NCBI GenBank assembly: GCA_940671915.1
Contig: CALNVZ010002974.1
Coordinates: 17,170,371-17,234,370, forward strand
Direction of reading: 5' to 3'
From: Paracentrotus lividus
Lineage: Eukaryota; Echinodermata; Echinoidea; Camarodonta; Echinidae
DNA length: 64,000 nt
The notes below the pieces were generated by a model. That model made no database searches. It was not told the DNA's origin and was given only the letters and a program-made list of their open reading frames with translations. Shown here piece by piece: positions 29,147-38,100 of this stretch (position 1 is its first letter; each line of letters begins with the position of its first letter). The position numbers were made by a program, and so were the translations under genes.

Positions 29147-32100
29147 GTTATCACTACAACTTTTACTACTAAGAACTACATGATCTTATGACGACAACTA
29201 CTATTATAGTAACATATTAATGATCATGATGATAGTAATAACTGCATGCATGATAAAAAAATAGTTTTACAAGGTGAAGAATAAAAGAGAAATATGTCAG
29301 CGGTAAAATCAATTATCATGTTGAGTATTATGGGTATTTAACAGTTCCCAATCTAAATGCATCCTTCCTCTGCAGAGTCAAAGGCAATGAGTTCACTGAC
29401 CTAGTCTATCAAGAAAGCTTTTGGTACTCGATATGCTCAATATCGCATTTATAATTGCGGGATTACTTATTCACACGCATATTATACAGTCAACTGACAG
29501 AAAGGATGAAAGATGGCTGAATTTTATGTTGTTCATTTTGTTTCATTATATGTGAAAGATACACGCTGCATATAGGTTCATTGAACTTGGATACCCGTTA
29601 AATAGTATTAAAGTCCTTAAAACAAATCTTGAGCCTTTGTGATGGAATTTTAAAACGAGAAAAACTCACTGGAGTTGATTCTGGAATGGTTGCCATGTAT
29701 GTATTTAATCAAATACGATTGAAGCCTGTTAGTACCTTTCGATAGTTCTTCTTTATTCAGTTATCTTTAGTTTATTATACAGCGTGACAAAAACACACCC
29801 AAGGAAAAAAATAACAACAACAACAACAAAAGCAACAAATTGACCACATTTGAAACCAGTAAATGGACCTCTAGGAAGAACAGAGATACTTTATAAGTAT
29901 CTCTGAATAGAGCATCCATCCTCTTATTATTTGTCTCATTATATACATGTATTTAATTTTGTTTATTTTATTTGTATATTGATTTTCATGTATGTATTTT
30001 CATTTGCTATTTTTTATATGGAGAATAAAACCAAACCAAACCAAACCAAGTAAATATGTGGAAGTTATTACAAATTTAGACAAAGGTAATTTCGTTTCCG
30101 CCATTCACGTCAATGCAGAAGCAATTACATTTTTAATTGCCAATAATATACACTATTTTCTAAACTTAATTATAATATTTGACACAGCGAATAATTCTAT
30201 CAACGCTAAAGATGAATTAGCCGGATTAAGAGGGGGAATTAAACTTTATCCAAGAAAATAGAACCCATTCGAATCCAATGTCAATCTTGAAATGTATATC
30301 TGCTTGTGTAACCCCATTTGGCCCTTGGGTGTCAAGCTACAGCTAAACAGTAGCAGCAAGAACACAACATGATCCCTCCATCCTAAATATGTTTGATATG
30401 CTTTCTTTGCAAACACATCCATCAAAGCTATACGGTTGACCCCGATCAAACGTGTTTGGATGACATTTCTTGTCACGTTAACCATGTTAACACTATACTT
30501 TACGCACTATACCCCTCCCTACATGGAGAGACTCGCACGGAAACGGTAAATTTAGTGTGATGTTTTGTATTGTATAGTATGTTTATTTACTATTCATTGG
30601 GAATTATCAAGATCATGTTTACAAGTATATAATTTCATCATAGGTTATGCATGATAGCTTAAATACAATTATAATGTAGGCTTAAACGAAATAAACGGTA
30701 CAATTACTCCGAAGATAAACACTTGTTGATACAATTGCCTTTAAATGGGGAAGAAACGTATCAATAAAAAAAAAAGAGAGATAAAAAAAAGGTTTGAGCC
30801 TGCAATATCTACTGCTATACAGGCAGCTGTTTGATAACCAGACTACAGAATAGATGTATGAATAAGAAATTAAATATTCAGGGTCCCTAACAGGACAATA
30901 TGATATATTTGACAAAAATACTTTCTCAAGCGAGATTTTATTCATGTTGATCATGTTGATCAAACTGAGCAAAAGGAATAAGCTGGGATTAATGAAGTTA
31001 AAAGATATATGACGATAATATAAGAAAGAAAGCTGTGATCCGTTAGAACACTTTACTAATCCTCGACCTATTACGTAAAGAAAAACTTTTCTTTTCCAAC
31101 TTTTCCATCACCAACTTTTCCTAACGATGTACATCCATAGGATACACTTAAAATTGAATGCAAATCAGCCTGAAGGTATAATATCCTGTAATAACTGTAA
31201 AGTCATGTGAAATACTCTGATAAAAACACATAATTCATGACATAAAAAATTGCACATGGTTTTTATTTTTTAGGAATAGCTGATGAACGAAAAATGCAAT
31301 TGAGCATTTTCCAAACCATTCCGTTTCAAACAGTGACGAAATAAAATGAGAAATGAATTAACATTACCTAGTCCATTTATATCAAACTCATTACTTCTAT
31401 ATAGGAACTGGTAAAAGCTAAAATGAGGCCGGTTTGGGGCGGGTGTTTTATCAAGTTGAGCGTAAAGTAACGGAGGACTTGACGAATTACTCGAGTATGA
31501 AGAGCCAAATGTTTACCCAAAATTCTTTGAAAAATTGCCTTTTCAGTATGTAAAATCTAGAAATATGAAGGATAATAGGGAGTAAGTCTTATCCATCTTT
31601 CATTGCCATTATCAGTGGATGAGCCATGCTTCCTTACTACACAACGAGGCCACGTCTGCGGTCACCGCACCCATATGGATGCTGACTCCGTCGCGGAACT
31701 GTTCTGGGTCAAAGAGATGCGCTCTTACTCGGCGACCTACTTTATTGTTTTGAGGGAGGGTGGTATGACAGGGCTTGTGGTGATGGAAATCTTGTCAAGA
31801 AGGAGATGGAATTTTGACTCACAGCTTGTTCTGACAGGGTATAACTATGAAGGAACAACCTTCCAGGGTATAACTAGAGGAGGATAAACAAATGTGGGAA
31901 AATCGTATAGATGTGTAATAATTACCAGGGAAGTACGCGCACTGTCAGTAGTGTCAGAAGTGTCAATGACGTGTATTGCAGTCCCACATCCCATTGTCGA
32001 TATGTATAGCAGTCCTTGATTTTTTAATCCCATCAAAATGCCATAATGATGTTCCCATGAAAGAGGATTTCAAATGTAAGAGATAAAACGAACAGATGTA

Positions 32101-35100
32101 GTGATTTAAACATTGATTAATAGGTTAAAATGGGATTTCTGAAGCTGCCATTCCTGAAGGGCCAATCAAGAAATGAAAACGATAAAACCCATGTGATATG
32201 CACACATTATACATTTGATATTGCATTTTCTGGGATCATACTGTGTATGATGAGCCCAGTTCTTAGAACTTCTTATGGTGTTTATTTTCTTTACATAACA
32301 CTTAAATAATGGAACTGTCTTAAATGGAGGTACGAGAAAGATTTATTTTTCAACAACATACTGACTGAACTCATACGTCCTTGGGGTATGATAGTTTGAC
32401 CAGTTATAAAGTATAGAGATGTGTTGCTAACATGGCCTTATCTTAAAAGTGCGATGACTATAGAATTTAAATGAAATGGACAGTATTGGACAGTATAGAG
32501 GAAGGAAGAGGAGCGTCAAGTTATTCTCAATGACTTTGCTTATTTCCCTAATCCAGCGGATTGTCTGAGGGACTTGGGATTATTAGCTGACACATTATTC
32601 GTCAACATAATCCACACAGTTCAAGGGTATGTACTCTACAACGTTATGTCCGAGTCTTAGAAAAACGGTGCAGAAAGTTCTTTGTTATGTTCACTATACG
32701 CCATTGGCCAAATTTATTTATGTTTTATGCATATTTTACAGGTTTCCTAACAACATGAACAACTGGGCTAAACGATTGAATACCAAAAGGTCATTAATCA
32801 ATCAAGCAGTTAAACTTCTTGTGTGGAAATCGTCTAAAATCTTAACCGACAGATATGCCATTATTACCTATAGTTCACGTCGATCATCTAAATCCATTTG
32901 GATATAAACTAAGGTTAGTCATAGATCAGATAGTTAATCTTCATACATCGCCATTTTCCCTTAAATTATACGTCACACCAACCCCCAAGTGCCAAACTAA
33001 AGTACATTAAAATAAATACTCGTAAATGAAGACGTGCGCGATGTTCATCATATTTTATGTCTCACACCGTTACCGTTTCGTTATCAAAGGGACGACGTTA
33101 ATGATGATCTAGAGTGACAGCTTTTTGATGAAAGAAGATACGTGTACAACAGGCAAGTGTTAAGGGGTAGGACAGGAGAACACTGGAGTTGTCTTGTATT
33201 AATATCTGGGTCGAAACCAAATCGATGATCTTGTGCCCTGAGGTAGACATGCATCTTCATTAGTTAGCACATTCAACATGGGAATTAAAGCCGTAAATTA
33301 AGTTATTTAGAATTGTAGGGCCTTATTATTATTTTTGAAAGAGGATAACCAAGGAGGTAGCCACATCTGATCATGAATTGTGTAATACATAGTATGTTGG
33401 TTTTGAGGTCGATTAAAAGAACTTACATTTTCCATTACAGTTAAAAATAAAACTATACATAAATAAGACAATTAAAAAGAAAAAGTAGGCTATAAATTGA
33501 AGCAAGGAGATGGATTTCCTTGATCGAATTGAATCAGAAGTATAAATAAGTAACCAACATAAGCAATGAGATCAATTTCCCTTTATAGTTTTAGACAGGA
33601 ATTGCATTCGACCAACTTGTAGAAATAGATATACTGTCACATGATCCGGCTACATCTCTTTACTTCTATCCCAGTCTGAGGGTACCGTTATCCCATTTCA
33701 AATTGAGATATAGAAGATTTAACAGTAGCTTCACAAGGCAAACCAAGGATTTGATAACGAGAATACAAGCCAGACTTGATGTTTCTTTGTATTCTTCAAA
33801 TAAAAAAATACAGTGACTGGATTTAGAATAATACTCACTATTTCATTACTAATCCGTGTTTTTAACGTATATTTACTTAGGTTTATGGCTTTAGCAATGC
33901 CTACCTTCCTTCTTTGGGAAGAATGAAGGATGGATAGCATTACAAGCTTTAGAGTTAAGCTTGGGGATATTCCCAAAGAATGAAACCTTATATTTTCAGC
34001 AAAACATCGGATAAGAATAACAAGGGACAGATGAATATCATAAGCGATTTTGAGGAGAGAGCTTAGAAAAGTTCCTGGTTAAACAGGACGGGAGAAGAGG
34101 TGTTGACACAATAAATATAAAGTGAGGTAACATGGTAATGCATGTCGATTTCTCCATTGTAGATGCACACTCTGTGTCCCATGTGTTCACATACTCGAAT
34201 TTAGCACTGTGGTGTTGTTTTTACAGAGTGTTTGCATAGTTTTGTGATTTCAGTTTTACAATGTGGAATTAATCACTTACAATGTGAAAATATGTTTTCT
34301 AATGTTAACATGGTTAAGACGTTTGAATTTAAAAGCATGAAGACGATTAAATACTGTGTTAACACAACACTGTGTTTCACATTGTGTTTCACACTATTGG
34401 ATACTAATATTTTGTCCAACATGGTAACACTATTAATAAACTGCTTTTGTATTGGCAGTGTCCAGTCAAGACGTGTCTTAAAATCTTAAATTATATTTTG
34501 TAATTAATTGGTATAACTGTCATAATAATGTTTGTTCTACTCTATGAATTTGTTTCAATGTACATGACATTTGTAAATATACAAAACACTGCCAGATATG
34601 CACAATATGTTTCTCTATCACCATGATCACGTTCGCTGGATCAAAAGATTCCTATATATTTTGTGGAACTTCCTCCCCAAATCATGTTAACAATTTCATC
34701 ACAAGATCAATTTCAATTTCCCTTTTGAGATGTTGACATACCTACACGAAAACGTTCTGGTTTGTGATCAAGGGGTACAAATCCAAAACCAACACTAAAT
34801 ATTTAAAATATATATATTTACGATCACTTTCCATTCCAAAAATTGTCATTGTATGTGTCCTAAATACTGTTCGGATCATTTTGCAGATCGTGAGAAAGTA
34901 CAACTATTTAATACGGTTACCAATGTAGTCTTTCTTTTCCATTCGTTAGAACATATTTCAGCATTATTCACCTTAAGACATTGGGCCATATGCATAAAAG
35001 AAGTTGTAGTAACTTCTTTCAGTAAGCTGGGTTTTTTTAAATAATATATTAAATGCTTAATTAAGTTTCTCATAACAAACTCTTAACATACATGTATGGC

Positions 35101-38100
35101 AAAAAATATATCTTTAAGTCATCTCCTGCGACGTTAAAGATTTTCTCCGCATTGTCGAGTATCTTGACACTTTTTTGCCATATTGTAGCAGAATTCAGTC
35201 TAGTAGAACCAGATTTTTTTTTTATAACGACAAAATCGTCAGGTAGAAAATAAGAGCCATTGCACAAAAGGTAAGTTTTAAACGCTCTTTTAGCAAAAGT
35301 TACAAACGTCTGAAATGAACAGTAGCATGCATAATTTATTTCTAGCTTGAATGAGAAGCAACGTCAACAGCCGGGGAACAAAGAGGAAAGAATGATATTA
35401 ATTAAATTGAAGATTGGATCCAAGTAATTACTTTCTTTATGTACACGGCCCATTGTGTCTTGATATTGTGCGAGAAGACATTAAATGATTGTATAGGGGA
35501 GACCGGGTATGGACGTTACAAAATTCACATTTTGGGCCAGATAATTCTAATGAAAGAACTCACGCTCTCCATATTGGGTCTGTAGTTAGCCTATTATGTT
35601 GGCTAAGACCTGAGGCATATAAAACTTGAAAACATGTAAACACTAATTAACTACAGCTTAATTAGTGAAGACATTTTTTTTGTAACAACCTACCCCATAT
35701 ACGGGGTAGGTTGTTACACCATACGGGGTCAATTGTTACAATATGTAAACATACGGGGTAAGTTGACAATGTGTAAATCTCTTATACCATACTTTAATTT
35801 CAACTTTCCAGTTTCTTGACATCGTTAACAGTAGATCAAGTAGAGCTCTAGAATAGACAAAAGTAATGATAGAAAAATAAAAATATTAACACCTGAAAAT
35901 TGAGACAAAATGTAATTTTACATATGTAATGTAATTGAGGTAGGTTGTTTCATCAACATGGGGTAGGTTGTTGTAACAACCTACCCCATGGGTGATTTTA
36001 CACACTGAAATTAACTGTAGCACAGTCATTAGGCAGAATTACAGGGCATGGCTAGGGGGTATATTAGTGATATACATGTACTATATTTACAATACCAGAC
36101 TATCATCATGTGCCTTCAGTTGTAAGAGCTATTCCAAATTTCAATTTTGTCAAAAATTTACTTTGAACTGTAAAAAATGTTTTTTGTTGATTTACTTTTT
36201 AATAAAACAACGGAGAAACCTCACGACCGGCAGTTCATCACAGCTATGTGTAGGCTGTATATAGATGCCAGTTAGCACATCCTCTCTTGTTTCATCTTAG
36301 CACACTGAGAACTGTAACAACTGACCCGTGTAACTTCCATACCCGGTCTCCCCTACTATCTATTTATTTATCTCGAAGTATAACATGAAGATACAATTAA
36401 TTAATCGGATATGCATTTTAATAAGAGGCTTTTAAATGTAATATACGTCATAGCGAGAGATGCATCTTGGGGCCATTTCACCAAAGTTACTACGTCATGT
36501 ATCACTGAAGATGAGATATGCCAAGAAGAATGGAAATAGAAGCGCAAGATAGGTAACACTTCATTTTTATTTTCTTGTTCTCTATTCATATTTCTTTTTC
36601 ATTCTTCTTCTTTTTGGAGGTCTTATTTTTTTTATTTTTTTTTATCATTATTTATTTATTCCTATTTATTTATTTTATTTATTAATTTTTCATTTTCTAT
36701 TCATTTATTCATTTATTTATTCATATGTCGGTCTAGGTCCATTTACCCCCTCCAAAAAGTTACCTGGGACCCTTTTTTCAGACGACTTGATAGTTTATTT
36801 ATATAGTCCTCCTTGCTTCATGCCTATTGATACACTATTTGTAATTGCAATGCCATGTGTAATTGCTCAAGATACAGGGCAAAGTGAAAGGTGAAAACTT
36901 GCAAAGTGCACTGTGGTTTTTGCTAGTATGCTAGAGCTAATCAATTACCAGTTTTTGATTTCTTAATTTGCCCGATATTAAGGTTTATTGTCTATTTAAA
37001 GGGTTTAAAAAGTAAGACTGATTTAAAAAAAATATCAAAATTGAATTGTAAACTTTTGAGGGGTTATCATTTGAGTGTTCCTCTTCGATATGCAAGATCT
37101 GAAGGTAAAGAAGACAAACAAACTTTGAAGTGAAAATTCCTTGAAAGCTGTACGTGTAAACCTAGATAAGCACGATACTACAACACATTAACACTATTGA
37201 GGTGCATATATTAATCTAACCATGCAGAGCCGTATATTATCATCATGATAAATATTGGAACACTTTTCAATTTCCTATAGTTGAATCAGATCGAACTGAA
37301 AAATTGCTGCCAAGGAAATCAAGTGACCATGTTTACATTTGGGGCTAAACTATTATTTGATGTAAACTTCAGCGATTACAGTAATGAGTGATAATTACCG
37401 GTAATGGTCAGTGTAAATATGCGTTATTGTATTCTATGCATGCCTATATGATTTGAGGTGTCATCTGGGGGCATTTCATCAAAGGACTTGTCGGACGTTT
37501 TATCCGACAAACTGTTATAAGCTACTGAAATGCTTACATCGGATTGACTGAGAGAAAATTTGTCGGATAAAACGTCCGACAAATCCTTTGATGAAATGAC
37601 CCCCAGGTCTGGTCGCAATATGAAACAACATGTAAAGTACCCGAATCAAATGCACAAAGCTTACTTATTCAATAATTCACATTTTTTTCAAAGATTTTCA
37701 AAAGTACGCTACATACATGTATTCCTTTCTCCATTGCAAAGAGAGTTAAACATTACAATTTTTTTATAACTTACACTTTGATAAATACATCCGAATCATC
37801 TCAACCTTAAGATGATATCGATGATATGATAGAAATAATGTCAATTGAAATAATGGTCATGTTTTTCGATTTCTTCATGCAGCGGAAATAATAGAGCATT
37901 GAGGGATTATAGAGTTTCTTCTGATTTTGACGTCCTGAACACCGTCAAATCTTTCTTTTCAGTGGTTAAAACGTGAAAGACGCCATTTCCAGGGTGCTTG
38001 ATCAAAACATTAAAGGTCAGTATGACACATAATTATCTAGTTCAATAAGATATTAAATCACTCTAAAAAGTTTGATAGTAAATACATAACAGAACAGGAA

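Noticed and set aside
28840-29154. Poly-Val open frame of 104 codons on the minus strand
   Set aside because: It is only the translation of the ACT trinucleotide array.
31603-31887. 94-codon plus-strand frame
   Set aside because: No family motif, no flanking splice pattern, and length within chance expectation.
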